A DNA stretch of 64,000 nucleotides, from contig NZ_JBAMDD010000007.1 in the NCBI RefSeq assembly GCF_036961565.1, forward strand, positions 62,001 through 126,000, read 5' to 3'. Of this stretch, positions 48,974 through 58,275 are shown piece after piece. Numbering within the stretch: the first letter of the stretch is position 1; every line of letters starts with the position of its first letter. The notes beneath the pieces were generated by a model. That model saw only the letters and a list, made by a program, of their open reading frames with translations, did not search any database and was not told the origin of the DNA. This stretch comes from Chitinimonas sp036961565 (GTDB taxonomy: Bacteria; Pseudomonadota; Gammaproteobacteria; Burkholderiales; Chitinimonadaceae). The position numbers were made by a program, and so were the translations under genes.

Positions 48974-50860
48974 TCAGTACACATCCCGCCGGTATCGGCC
49001 GGCCTGCGCCAATGAAGCCAGCGCCGCCTCGCCCAGCAGCTCGGTAAGTACCGCATGCACCGTGGGTGCCATGCCGGCAGCGCTGCCACAGATATAGAGG
49101 GCTGCCCCGCGCTCCACCCAGGCGATCACCTCATCGCCCGCCTCGCGCAGCAGGTCTTGCACATAGATACGTGCCGCCTGGTCGCGCGAGAAGGCGGTAT
49201 CCAAGCGGGCCAGCGTACCGTCTGCCTGCCAGGCGGCCAGTTCGTCGCGGTAGTAGTAATCGTGTACGGCCTGCCGTTCGCCAAAGATCAGCCAGTGCCC
49301 GCCCCCCGTGGCCGCCTTGAGGTGTGCCCGCAGGCTGGCCAGGCCGGTGCCGTTGCCGATGAGGATCATGGGTACAGGCTGGGCCGGCAGGTGAAAGCCA
49401 GGATTGCTGCGTATATGCAGCCGCACCTGCCCTTCCAGTGGGGCGTGCTCGGTCAGCCAGCCAGAGCCCAGGCTCAGGCCGTCTCTCACTTTGATCTGAC
49501 GCACCAGCAGTTCCAGCCGGCCATCGTCCGGCACCGAAGCGATGGAGTACTCACGCGGCCGCAGGGGTTTGAGCTGTGCCAGCAAGGAAGGGACATCCGC
49601 CACTGCGGCCTCGGGCCATACGCTGTTGGCCAAGGCCGCTTGCAGGCTGCAGGTGCTACCTTGGTAGGCCACGGCCTGCTCGCCGTCCCAGCCTTGCTGG
49701 GCCAGCCATGCCTGCACCCTGGCTGGCGGATGCTGCGGCAGTATCTCCACGATATCGCCCGATTGCCAGATCAGGAGGCTTTCAGCCGGCGGCGCCAGCG
49801 CAATATGAAAGGCGCCTGCGCCCTGGCTGCCAGGATTGAGGCGCCTGCGGTCCACCAGCCGCCATTCATCGAACCGTGGCCCTTGCCATGCAGGCGCCAT
49901 CTGGCCGGTCAGCTCGGTCAGCCGGGTTTGCCAGGCGGCGACAGCGGACGGGTCGCCCTGGTCTACCTCGATACGCTCAAACAAGGCCGCTGCCCCCTGC
50001 CCTGCCAGCCAGGCATCCAGTTGGCGGCCAAAGCCGCAAAAATGCGGGTAGTGGCTATCCCCCAGGGCCAGCAGGCCATAGTGGAGGCCGGCCAGCTTAG
50101 CGCTGCGACCCAATTGTCGGGCAAAGGCCTGGGCGCCATCGGGTGCTTCGCCCTCGCCGAAGGTACTGACCACCAGCAAGGCGCGCTGGTAGCCCATCAA
50201 GTCGGCCACGGTCAGCGTACCCAGCGGTTTGATGACCACACTCAACCCTGCGGCCTGCAGCACCGCAGCGGTTTTTTCGGCCAGTTCCTCGGCATGGCCT
50301 GTCTGGCTGGCGTGGGTGATCAATACGGCCTGGCTGGTCTTCGCATCGCGACGCGGCGCACGCTGCAAGGCATAGCAGGCCAGCGCGGCGAATACCGCAC
50401 CCAGCAGACTCATCCCATACCCGCCCCATGCCTGATGCTGGCGCGCCAGTGTGGCAAAGGCATGCCGGCCACGTGGCCGTGGCAAGGCTTTGCCGTTGTA
50501 GGGATTGAGATAGCGCAGCTCTGGCCCTAGCTCACCAACAAGCACCACCACGGCAGCATGGCCAGCCATACTGGGCGGCTGCACAGACACGACCTGCCCC
50601 GGCCCGAAAGCCTCGTCGGCACGGGCGCGCAGTTGCAAGGCACTCAAGGGCTGCCCCGCTGCCTCAACCTGGGTCGCGGCCGGGTCCAGCAGGCGCTGCA
50701 GGCTGGGCTGCCACCAGCGTGCCGCACTGCTCAGCAGGGCCAGCAGCAGCGCCGCTGCCGCCAAAGTTGCCAGGCCGTAGCGCAATCCTGCCGGCAACTT
50801 TGCGATGCCTGCCCCGCTCCGCCGTAATACCGCAACGCCAGCTTTCACAGTTCGGCCCAC
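48974..50860 (-). CDS. PepSY-flavodoxin-FNR reductase (iron/siderophore reductase type)
   Basis: 628 residues. N-terminal PepSY-like region with membrane segments at about 26-48 and 150-166, a flavodoxin domain (about 178-320; VLITHASQTGHAEELAEKTA and STFGEGEAPDGA) and a ferredoxin-NADP reductase-like domain (about 330-628; REYSIAS, GTGLASLRAH). Such fusions pass electrons from NADPH via flavins to periplasmic Fe(III)-siderophores. Start: GTG at 50860 or 50848; the latter gives a GTGA overlap with piuC. Confidence 0.9.
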   Translation of the reverse strand: MGRTVKAGVAVLRRSGAGIAKLPAGLRYGLATLAAAALLLALLSSAARWWQPSLQRLLDPAATQVEAAGQPLSALQLRARADEAFGPGQVVSVQPPSMAGHAAVVVLVGELGPELRYLNPYNGKALPRPRGRHAFATLARQHQAWGGYGMSLLGAVFAALACYALQRAPRRDAKTSQAVLITHASQTGHAEELAEKTAAVLQAAGLSVVIKPLGTLTVADLMGYQRALLVVSTFGEGEAPDGAQAFARQLGRSAKLAGLHYGLLALGDSHYPHFCGFGRQLDAWLAGQGAAALFERIEVDQGDPSAVAAWQTRLTELTGQMAPAWQGPRFDEWRLVDRRRLNPGSQGAGAFHIALAPPAESLLIWQSGDIVEILPQHPPARVQAWLAQQGWDGEQAVAYQGSTCSLQAALANSVWPEAAVADVPSLLAQLKPLRPREYSIASVPDDGRLELLVRQIKVRDGLSLGSGWLTEHAPLEGQVRLHIRSNPGFHLPAQPVPMILIGNGTGLASLRAHLKAATGGGHWLIFGERQAVHDYYYRDELAAWQADGTLARLDTAFSRDQAARIYVQDLLREAGDEVIAWVERGAALYICGSAAGMAPTVHAVLTELLGEAALASLAQAGRYRRDVY

Positions 50861-51525
50861 ATGCGCAGCAGGTTGTGATAATGGCCTGTCAACGCCAACG
50901 TTTCTTCGTTGTCACCCACACGGCTGCGCAAACGCTGCAAGGCCTGGTCCAGGTCAAACAGCATGCTGCGACGGGCATCGTCGCGCACCATGCTCTGCGT
51001 CCAGAAGAACGAGCAGATCCGGGCGCCACGTGTCACCGGCTCTACCTTGTGCAGGCTGGTAGAGGGGTAAAGAATCAGGTCGCCCGCCGGCAGCTTGACC
51101 TCATGGCTGCCATAGGTGTCCACCACTACCAGCTCGCCGCCTTCGTACTCGTCCGGATCGCACAGGAACAAGGTAGAAGACAAGTCAGTACGCAAGCTGA
51201 GGTGGCTACCATGTATCCCCCGTATGGCGCCATCCACATGCAGGCCATAGTGCTCTCCGCCTTCGTAGCAGTTGAACAGGGGGGGAACCGTACGCAGGGG
51301 CAAGGCGGCCGAGACAAACAGGGGATGGGCATACAGTGCTCGCAGCACCGCTTCGCCCAATTGCTTGGCCAATGGGCCGTCAACGGGCAGTTGCCGGTTG
51401 CGCTTTACCTGGGCACCCTGCTCGCCCACGGTGGCACGGCCATCTGCCCAATCCGCCTCATCCAGCAAGCGGCGGAATTCAGCCACTTGTTCGCGGCTCA
51501 ATACTTCGGGGATATGCAGCATCAT
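50845..51525 (-). CDS. piuC: Fe(II)/2-oxoglutarate dioxygenase PiuC
   Basis: 226 residues of the PKHD-type hydroxylase family: LSREQVAEFRRLLDEADWADGRATVG, YGLHVDGAIRG (HXD iron ligands) and LHKVEPVTRGARICSFFWTQSM. It usually sits beside TonB siderophore receptors in iron-regulated operons, as here. Substrate is unknown. Confidence 0.92.
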   Translation of the reverse strand: MMLHIPEVLSREQVAEFRRLLDEADWADGRATVGEQGAQVKRNRQLPVDGPLAKQLGEAVLRALYAHPLFVSAALPLRTVPPLFNCYEGGEHYGLHVDGAIRGIHGSHLSLRTDLSSTLFLCDPDEYEGGELVVVDTYGSHEVKLPAGDLILYPSTSLHKVEPVTRGARICSFFWTQSMVRDDARRSMLFDLDQALQRLRSRVGDNEETLALTGHYHNLLRMWAEL

Positions 51526-51612
51526 GGCGGTGGCTCCTCAACAAGATCACCTGAGTGGGTTGGGTCACATCGGCGCATGGCATGACTCAACCGGTAATGC
51601 GGGAAGTAGAAC

Positions 51613-51636
51613 AGCCCCTCCCTTGCGGGAGGGGCT
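51613..51636 (-). terminator. Hairpin after the siderophore receptor gene
   Basis: AGCCCCTCCC (51613-51622) and its complement (51627-51636) around TTGC. On the minus strand the tail is TGTTCTACTT, a weak T tract, so read-through into piuC is plausible. Confidence 0.6.
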
Positions 51637-51660
51637 GCCAGTGCGCTTGCTGTCCTGCGA

Positions 51661-53949
51661 TCAGAACAGGAAGTTGGCGGTCAGGCGAGCCGAGCGCGGC
51701 GTGCCAGGGCGATAGCGGGCACCGCTATTGTTCACCGTGGACACATATTCCTTGTCAGCCAGGTTGTACACGTTCAGCTGCAGATTCATGTTCTTGCTGA
51801 CGTCGTACACCGCCATGGCGTCAAACACCCAGTAATCCGGCACCTGCACCAGCGGGTTGGTGGCCGTATTGATGGTGGTGCTGCTCGAACGTGCCACCGA
51901 ATCCATATAGCGTGCGCCACCACCGATGGTCAGGCCGAAAGGCAGCTTGTAGGTGGTCCAGCTGGTGAAGGTCAGCTTGGGCGACCACTGGATCACGCCA
52001 CCATCGGTCGGGTTGGTGCCCGAACGGCTGCCACGGGTGATCTTGGGGTCCATATAGGCCAGGCCAGCGCTGATCTGCCAGTTCTGGGTCAGGATACCAG
52101 CCGCACCCAACTCCACGCCCTGCACCCGGCGCTTGCCCACCGGTAGGGTGCTGCCGTCGGTGTTGGTCACGAACTCGTTGTCGTTTTGGCTGCGGTAGAT
52201 CGCGGCGGTCAACGCCAGCTTGTCACCCAGCACGTCCCACTTGGTGCCCAGCTCGATATTGCTACCCTTCTGCGGATCGGCATTGGGGTTGTTGGCGCCA
52301 TTGGTGGTCACCAGCGAGAAGTTGGCGCTACCGGGTGGCAGTTGCGAAGTCGCGTAGGAGAAGTAGACGCTGCCCTTCTCGGCCGGTTTGTACAGTGCGC
52401 CTACCTTCAGGCTAACCAGATTGTCTGAACCACTGACCGAGCCCGCGACCGGCGTACCCACCGGCAGGGTCGGGTGGCTGGTTGCCGTCGACAGGCTGAT
52501 GGTGTTGGTTTCGGTCTTGTAATGCTCTACGCGCACGCCGCCATTGATCTGGAAGGCGTCGGACAGCTTGATGGTGTCGAAGGCATACAGCGCAGCCGTG
52601 GTGGTCTCACCCTTGGTGCGGGCACCGGTCGGCGCCATGGCGGCAAAGCGTGCGTTCGGGTTGGGGTGATACAGATTGGCAGCATCGGTGGTCTGGCCAG
52701 CAACCGCGCCCTGGTTGTTGTTACGCTGCGATTCGTAGATCACCTCGGCACCCGCGCTGATGCTGTGCTTCACGGCACCGGTCGCCAGTTCGGCGGTCAG
52801 GTTGGTCTGGTTGGTCAGGATGACGTTTTCCTGATCCTTGCCCTGGCGGCTACGGTTCACCGTCCAGTTGGCGGGGTTGGCATCTGCCACGTTGGCCGCG
52901 GCAAGGGCACTGACACCAGTCATCACGTAGTCCTGGCTGGACTTACCGTAGCGCGAGGTGTTACGCAGGGTGATGCCAGGAGCGAAATCATGCTCGAAAC
53001 GGGCGGTGAACATATCGGCCACCACATCGTCCTTGTCGCTCAGGGCACCGTAGAAGTTCTCGCTGTCCACCTTGGCCTGCGGCTTGCCCACCAAGGCGGC
53101 GTTGTAGTAACCCTGCAGGCCTATGGTCGGTACGGCGCCATCGGGGCGGTTTTCCTGGTCCACGTGCAGCAGGTAGAAATAGGCACGGGTGGGGGTATTC
53201 AGGCCGAATGCCAGCGAAGGCGCCACGCCCCAGCTGTTGTTCTCCACCTGGTCACGGCCGGTCACGCCGCTGTCTTGCAGCATCAGGTTCAGGCGGAAAG
53301 CTGCGCCTTCGATGTCCAGCTTGCGGTTCATGTCCAGCGTGGCGCGCTTGTAGCTACCGCTACCCAGGCCCAGGGTACCGGAGATGGCGCTGTCCAGGGT
53401 GGGCAGCTTGGTGCCCATGTTGACATAGCCCGAGGCGGCGCCACGGCCGTTGTCGGCACCGGCTGGGCCCTTGGCAATCTCGACCTGGTCGGTATTGAAG
53501 GTGTCGCGGCTGATCGTACCCAGGTCGCGGATGTTGTCGACAAAGATGCTGCCTTGGGTGTCAAAGCCGCGCATGAAGATGGAATCGCCAGTGGCGGTGT
53601 TGCCGTTCTCGCCCAGCAGCAGGGTGATGCCGGGGGTGTTGCGCAGGGCCTCGGACAGCGTGGTCGCGGCTTGCTCCAGCAGCAGTTCCTTCTTGATCAC
53701 GGTAATGGTCTGGGGCGTATCCAGCAGCGGCTGGGTCAGCTTGGGCGAGCTGGCCTTGTCGGCCTTGTAAGCGGGCGCATCGGTCGTGGCGCTGGCTTTC
53801 ACATTCACGGTGGGCAGGGTGGCGTCGCTCTTTTTGTCGGCTGCAACTTCGGCTGCCATAGCCGGTACAGCCAGCATCAGGGCCGATGCCAGCGCCGTGG
53901 TCTTGAGCAGCGTGGTGTCGCCATGCTTCTTGCTGATGATGTAAGCCAT
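51661..53949 (-). CDS. TonB-dependent siderophore receptor (Fiu/PiuA-like)
   Basis: 762 residues from the ATG at 53949, with GAGGGAG just upstream. Signal peptide (LKTTALASALMLAVPAMAA), a TonB-box-like TLPTVNVKASA, the plug (about 60-180: QTITVIKKELLLEQAATTLSEALRNTPGITLLLGENG) and a beta-barrel ending in F. Catecholate-type receptor. Controlled by the Fur box at 54310-54328 with a terminator in the leader. Downstream piuC and the reductase complete an iron unit. Confidence 0.93.
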   Translation of the reverse strand: MAYIISKKHGDTTLLKTTALASALMLAVPAMAAEVAADKKSDATLPTVNVKASATTDAPAYKADKASSPKLTQPLLDTPQTITVIKKELLLEQAATTLSEALRNTPGITLLLGENGNTATGDSIFMRGFDTQGSIFVDNIRDLGTISRDTFNTDQVEIAKGPAGADNGRGAASGYVNMGTKLPTLDSAISGTLGLGSGSYKRATLDMNRKLDIEGAAFRLNLMLQDSGVTGRDQVENNSWGVAPSLAFGLNTPTRAYFYLLHVDQENRPDGAVPTIGLQGYYNAALVGKPQAKVDSENFYGALSDKDDVVADMFTARFEHDFAPGITLRNTSRYGKSSQDYVMTGVSALAAANVADANPANWTVNRSRQGKDQENVILTNQTNLTAELATGAVKHSISAGAEVIYESQRNNNQGAVAGQTTDAANLYHPNPNARFAAMAPTGARTKGETTTAALYAFDTIKLSDAFQINGGVRVEHYKTETNTISLSTATSHPTLPVGTPVAGSVSGSDNLVSLKVGALYKPAEKGSVYFSYATSQLPPGSANFSLVTTNGANNPNADPQKGSNIELGTKWDVLGDKLALTAAIYRSQNDNEFVTNTDGSTLPVGKRRVQGVELGAAGILTQNWQISAGLAYMDPKITRGSRSGTNPTDGGVIQWSPKLTFTSWTTYKLPFGLTIGGGARYMDSVARSSSTTINTATNPLVQVPDYWVFDAMAVYDVSKNMNLQLNVYNLADKEYVSTVNNSGARYRPGTPRSARLTANFLF

Positions 53950-54121
53950 CGGTACTACTCCCTCTTTGTATGGTCTGAATCTGAAAACCCGGACCAAGGC
54001 CGGCCTGCCGGCTTTGGCAGGGCAACGCGCAGCTGCCTGGTGCTTGCTGGCCGGCAATCCGGTGCCGTAGCCAGTGCACGCCGCGAGCGCGCTACCCGAA
54101 ATCCATAAACCCCCAGCAGGC

Positions 54122-54151
54122 AAAAAAATCCGGCGCCTTCCCGGGCGCCGG
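54122..54151 (-). terminator. Terminator inside the siderophore receptor leader
   Basis: Minus-strand arms CCGGCGCC (54151-54144) and GGCGCCGG (54137-54130) followed by ATTTTTTT (54129-54122). It lies between the promoter at about 54302-54330 and the receptor start at 53949. Confidence 0.75.
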
Positions 54152-54301
54152 TTAATCCGTACTGGGTGGTGACACGAGAGCCGCAAGGCTCCCCAGCCGC
54201 TGCACTACACTTGATTTGTGCAGCCGCCTGGTCTGATTTGCAGCCCCAACAACTCGCTTCCCGATCGCAACCGCCGAGACCCGCAGCACCAGATGCGCCG
54301 C

Positions 54302-54330
54302 ATATTACCGATAACCATTCTCATTTGCAA
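54302..54330 (-). promoter_or_regulatory. Fur-box promoter of the siderophore receptor
   Basis: Minus-strand TTGCAA (54330-54325) and TAATAT (54307-54302) are 17 bases apart. The overlapping minus-strand sequence at 54328-54310, GCAAATGAGAATGGTTATC, matches 14 of 19 bases of the Fur consensus. This predicts repression by iron. The leader to the receptor start is about 345 bases. Confidence 0.75.
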
Positions 54331-54445
54331 ATATTGTTAAGAACGATTTCTATTTATTAAATAGCCGTTTGTAATGGCTATCAACCATGCAAGGCCCGCC
54401 CGCCAAAGGGCAGGCAAGGCCAGAACGCATGGCATAATCCTGCCC

Positions 54446-56650
54446 ATGGTTGCTCCTACCCGCCCCCTCGCTGTCTCTGTTGCCGATGCTGCCGACCCAC
54501 AGGGCTGGCTGGCGCGCCTGGGCGACCGCTTTGCCGCCGATGAGCTGCAGCAGATCGGTATCGCCATGGAATGGGCGCAGGCGCTTTATGCGGGCCAGTA
54601 TTACGCCCCCATCAATGCGCCCGTGTTTCCCCATGCAGTCGCCGCCGCCAGCATCGTGGCCGACCTGCGGCTCTCAGCTGATACGGTCATCGCCACCCTG
54701 CTGTTCTGCGCGCCCGATCACCTGCCCGACGCGCAGGAGCAGATAGAAGCGCGCTTCAGTCCCACCGTGGCCAAGCTAGTGGACGGTATCAGCAAGGTCC
54801 GCAAGATGGCTGCCCTGAGCCGGGTTGAAGCGGGCCGCAAGGAGGACGCCCAGCAGCAGATAGAAACCGTGCGCAAAATGCTGCTGGCCATGGTGGAAGA
54901 CATACGTGTGGTGCTGGTAAAACTGGCCTGGCGTACCCAGACCATGCACTACCTGGCCAAGTGTGATGAAAGCGTACGGGTGCCCATCGCCCGCGAGACC
55001 CTGGACATTTTCGCGCCCCTGGCCAACCGGCTTGGCGTGTGGCAGATCAAATGGGAGCTGGAAGACCTGGGCTTCCGCTTTCTGGAGCCTACGGTCTACA
55101 AGCGTATCGCCAGCCTGCTGGACGAAAAACGGGTAGACCGCGAAACCTTTATCGCCGAGTCCATCGCCAGCCTGCGCGAGGAACTACTGAAGCAGGGCAT
55201 CAAGGCCGACCTGATGGGCCGCCCCAAGCATATCTTCAGCATCTACAAGAAGATGAAGCAGAAGCGGCTGGATTTCAGCGAGATGTACGACATCCGCGCC
55301 ATACGCGTGCTGGTCAACGATATTTCAGATTGTTACAGCGCCCTGGGTGTGGTGCACCATATCTGGCAGCCCATACCCGGCGAGTTCGACGACTATATCA
55401 GCCACCCCAAGGGCAATTTCTACCGCAGCCTGCATACGGTGGTGGTGGGGCCGCAGGACAAAGCATTGGAGGTGCAGATACGCACTTTCGACATGCACGA
55501 GCATGCCGAGTATGGCGTCGCAGCCCACTGGCGCTACAAGGAAGGCGGCTCGGGCGACGCCCGTTACGAAGAAAAAATCGCCTGGCTGAGGCAGTTGCTC
55601 GACTGGCGCGACGACATGAGCCAGCAGAGCACCGTGGCTGAGGCCTTCCAGGCAGAGCAGTTTGATGACTCGGTCTACGCGCTCACCCCGGCCGGCCGGG
55701 TGATTGCCATGCCACGGGGTAGCACCCCGGTGGATTTTGCCTACCACCTGCATACCGACCTGGGCCACCGCTGCCGGGGCGCCAAGGTGGATGGCCATAT
55801 CGTGCCGCTGGACACCCCGCTGCAAACTGGCCAGCGGGTGGAGATACTGGCGGCCAAGGAAGGCGGACCCAGCATAGACTGGCTGCACCAGGGCTATCTC
55901 AAGAGCCACCGCGCCATCGCCAAGGTACGGCACTGGTTGCGCCAGCAGAACCTCGATATCGCTATCGAAACCGGCCGCGGCATACTGGAGCGAGAGCTGA
56001 CCCGCGCCGGCAGCCACCCCAACCTGGAAGAACTGGCCGACAAGCTGGGCTACAAACAGCTGAACGAACTACTCGCTGCTGTCGGCCAGAACGAAGTCAC
56101 CTCACGTGACCTGGCCATCGCCCTGGCGCCCGCCCCGGTGGAAGTACCGGTAGAGGCCGGCGACATCATCAAGCGGGCCCGCGCCGACACCCATGGCGAA
56201 GGCATACTGATAGAGGGTGTGGACAAGCTGATGACCATGCTGGCCCGCTGCTGCAAGCCCGTACCGCCTGATGCGGTGGTCGGCTTTGTCACCAAGGGCC
56301 GCGGTATCAGCATACACCGCAGCGATTGCGCCACCCTCAAGCGCCTGTCCGCCAATGCACCCGAGCGCCTGATCACGGCCGACTGGGGCGAGAAACTGCG
56401 CGGTGCCCAGCACGGCCAGGTATTCGCCGCCGATGTGGAAGTCGAAGCCCACGACCGCCCCAGCCTGCTGCGTGATATCTCAGACCTGTTCTCGCGCGAC
56501 AAGATCAACGTGACCGCTGCGCAGACACTCAGCCGTAACCAGATCGCCCGCATGCGCTTCACCCTGGAGATACGGGACGCCCAGGGTTTGCGCAAGGTGA
56601 TGGAGCACGTCAAGCAGGTCGCTGGCGTCATCGCCGTGGTCAGGCGCTGA
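54446..56650 (+). CDS. relA: (p)ppGpp synthetase RelA
   Basis: 734 residues. The N-terminal hydrolase region has lost the HDXXED motif (TLLFCAPDHLP), and the synthetase region carries the RelA-type EYDD-like context (SEMYDIRAIRVLV) after GRPKHIFSIYKKMKQKRLDF. TGS (VYALTPAGRVIAMPRGSTPVDFAYHLHTDLGHRCRGAKV), a Zn-finger-like Cys pair (LARCCKPVPP) and an ACT domain (DRPSLLRDISDLFSRDKINV) follow. Synthesis-only stringent factor. The ATG at 54446 is preferred over 54374. Confidence 0.95.
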   Translation: MVAPTRPLAVSVADAADPQGWLARLGDRFAADELQQIGIAMEWAQALYAGQYYAPINAPVFPHAVAAASIVADLRLSADTVIATLLFCAPDHLPDAQEQIEARFSPTVAKLVDGISKVRKMAALSRVEAGRKEDAQQQIETVRKMLLAMVEDIRVVLVKLAWRTQTMHYLAKCDESVRVPIARETLDIFAPLANRLGVWQIKWELEDLGFRFLEPTVYKRIASLLDEKRVDRETFIAESIASLREELLKQGIKADLMGRPKHIFSIYKKMKQKRLDFSEMYDIRAIRVLVNDISDCYSALGVVHHIWQPIPGEFDDYISHPKGNFYRSLHTVVVGPQDKALEVQIRTFDMHEHAEYGVAAHWRYKEGGSGDARYEEKIAWLRQLLDWRDDMSQQSTVAEAFQAEQFDDSVYALTPAGRVIAMPRGSTPVDFAYHLHTDLGHRCRGAKVDGHIVPLDTPLQTGQRVEILAAKEGGPSIDWLHQGYLKSHRAIAKVRHWLRQQNLDIAIETGRGILERELTRAGSHPNLEELADKLGYKQLNELLAAVGQNEVTSRDLAIALAPAPVEVPVEAGDIIKRARADTHGEGILIEGVDKLMTMLARCCKPVPPDAVVGFVTKGRGISIHRSDCATLKRLSANAPERLITADWGEKLRGAQHGQVFAADVEVEAHDRPSLLRDISDLFSRDKINVTAAQTLSRNQIARMRFTLEIRDAQGLRKVMEHVKQVAGVIAVVRR

Positions 56651-56655
56651 TGCTT

Positions 56656-56770
56656 GGCGCCGCTCACCAAACCCAGCATAGCGGTTCTGGCTAGGCGCGC
56701 GCAGCAGACAATACGTGGGTACCGCAAGCTCGCACAACAACGCCCGCAGGGTTTTGTTAGCGGCGCTTAG
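56656..56770. repeat. MITE-like inverted-repeat element, copy A
   Basis: About 115 bases sharing with copy B the core AGCGGTTCTGGCTAGG, CGCAGCAGACA and the end GGGTTTTGTTAG. The left end is degenerate (CTCACCAAACCC). It sits in the 233-base gap between relA and a solute-binding protein gene. Confidence 0.7.
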
Positions 56771-56883
56771 CCGGCTCGCCCACGAACAGTGCAGCGCCCT
56801 ACTCCAGCCGGTCTAACATTAGTACAGCGGGCCGCTCGCGGCCCCCGTTTGCACAGTGCAGCCAGGCGAGAGAGGACAGAGCC

Positions 56884-57717
56884 ATGACCCTACGCATGCT
56901 ATGCAGCCTGGTACTGCTGACGGTGCTCTCCAGCGCCATGGCAAGCGCGGCAGACCCGCCCATGACCCTGCAACTGGCTTATGTCGATGTAGACTCCGCA
57001 CCATTTCAGCTGGGGCGAGGCCCGGAAGTCGCCGACCCACCCGGCATCTCGGTAGAGATGGTCCAACGCGCCGTCAGCGATGCCGGGCTGAAGCTGCAGC
57101 TGCAGCGCGTGCCGCAGCTACGCATGCTGCACCTGCTGGAAACCGGCAAAATTGATGGTGCCTTCATCTTTTCGTACAACGAAGACCGGGCCAAGCGCTT
57201 TGCCTACCCCATGCTCGGTGATAAACCCAATGCCAGTCTGCGCGCCACCCATATACGCTATCGCCTCTACCGCCGCGTGGGCAGCCCGGTGAACTGGGAT
57301 GGCCGGCAGTTCGAGCAGCTGGATGGCCCTATTGGCGCAAACAAGGGCTGGGTCATCGTCAGCACCCTGCGCGACATGGGGCTTGCAGTAGACGACGGCG
57401 CACCGGATCATCCCGGCAACTTCGCCAAGCTGCGGCTGGGCCGGGTAGCCGCCATGGCAGCGCTGGAGCCCTCGGCCGACAGCTATCTGCAGATTGAAGG
57501 CATTACCGATGTGGAGAAAGTCGGCCCACCGCTGACCTCCCGCGATTACTTCCTGCTGTTCAGCCGCGCCTTTGTGGCGAGCCACCCGGAGCTGGCCGAG
57601 CGCATATGGCAAAAACTGGCACTGATACGGGAGCAGAGCGAAACCGCCCTGTACCGCAAGTACCAGACCACCCTACCACCCCGCACGGGTTCGCCCGTGC
57701 CAGAGAAGAAACCATGA
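56884..57717 (+). CDS. Periplasmic solute-binding-like protein, family 3
   Basis: 277 residues with a signal peptide (CSLVLLTVLSSAMASA). Family 3 patterns: LAYVDVDSAPFQL, GISVEMVQRAVSDAGLKLQLQRVPQLRMLHLLETGKIDGAFIF, SRDYFLLFSR. No permease or ATPase genes follow, so it may be a sensor or orphan. Its stop overlaps the YehS-like start (ATGA). Confidence 0.8.
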   Translation: MTLRMLCSLVLLTVLSSAMASAADPPMTLQLAYVDVDSAPFQLGRGPEVADPPGISVEMVQRAVSDAGLKLQLQRVPQLRMLHLLETGKIDGAFIFSYNEDRAKRFAYPMLGDKPNASLRATHIRYRLYRRVGSPVNWDGRQFEQLDGPIGANKGWVIVSTLRDMGLAVDDGAPDHPGNFAKLRLGRVAAMAALEPSADSYLQIEGITDVEKVGPPLTSRDYFLLFSRAFVASHPELAERIWQKLALIREQSETALYRKYQTTLPPRTGSPVPEKKP

Positions 57718-58175
57718 TCCACAACGACGTACTACGCAGCCTGCGCTACAGCCTGAATATCACCGACGGCAAGATTGCCGACATAGCCAAGCTGACCGGC
57801 TTTGAGCTGGCCAAGGCCGACGTGATTGCCTATCTGAAAAAGGACGAGGAAGAAGGCTACCTGGATTGCCCCGACGAGGTACTCGCCCACTTTCTGGATG
57901 GCCTTATCGTATTCAAGCGCGGCCGCGATGAAAACCGCCCCCTGCCCCCGGTCACCCTGCCGCTCTATAACAATGTGGTGCTCAAGAAACTACGCGTCGC
58001 CTTCGAGCTCAAGGAAGACGATCTGATGGAGATCATGGACAAGGCCGGCTTCAAGGTCTCCAAGCCCGAGATGAGCGCCCTGTTCCGCAACCCGGACCAC
58101 AAGAACTACCGCCGTTGCGGCGACCAGTTCCTGCGTAACTTCCTCAAGGGCCTGACGCTGCGCCTGCGGGGTTGA
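57714..58175 (+). CDS. YehS-like protein (DUF1456)
   Basis: 153 residues: HNDVLRSLRYSLNITDGKIADIAKL and a second repeat NNVVLKKLRVAFELKEDDLMEIMDKAGFKVSKPEMSALFRNPDHKNYRRCGDQFLRNFLKGL, the DUF1456 duplication. Cytoplasmic, unknown function. Confidence 0.92.
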   Translation: MIHNDVLRSLRYSLNITDGKIADIAKLTGFELAKADVIAYLKKDEEEGYLDCPDEVLAHFLDGLIVFKRGRDENRPLPPVTLPLYNNVVLKKLRVAFELKEDDLMEIMDKAGFKVSKPEMSALFRNPDHKNYRRCGDQFLRNFLKGLTLRLRG

Positions 58176-58275
58176 AACAGGGCGTCGCTGCTGGATGGCG
58201 CACATCGCCATCCCGCTTCCCTACCCAGGCCAAGCCTTCGCCCCGGTGCGGCTGGCAAAACCCAAGGAAGCGACG

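Noticed and set aside
49055..50530. 491-residue plus-strand frame opposite the flavodoxin reductase
   Set aside because: No domain; Gln/Gly/Arg-rich shadow of a conserved gene.
52474..54108. 544-residue plus-strand frame opposite the siderophore receptor
   Set aside because: Composition (Gly/Val/His-rich, no domain) shows an antisense shadow.
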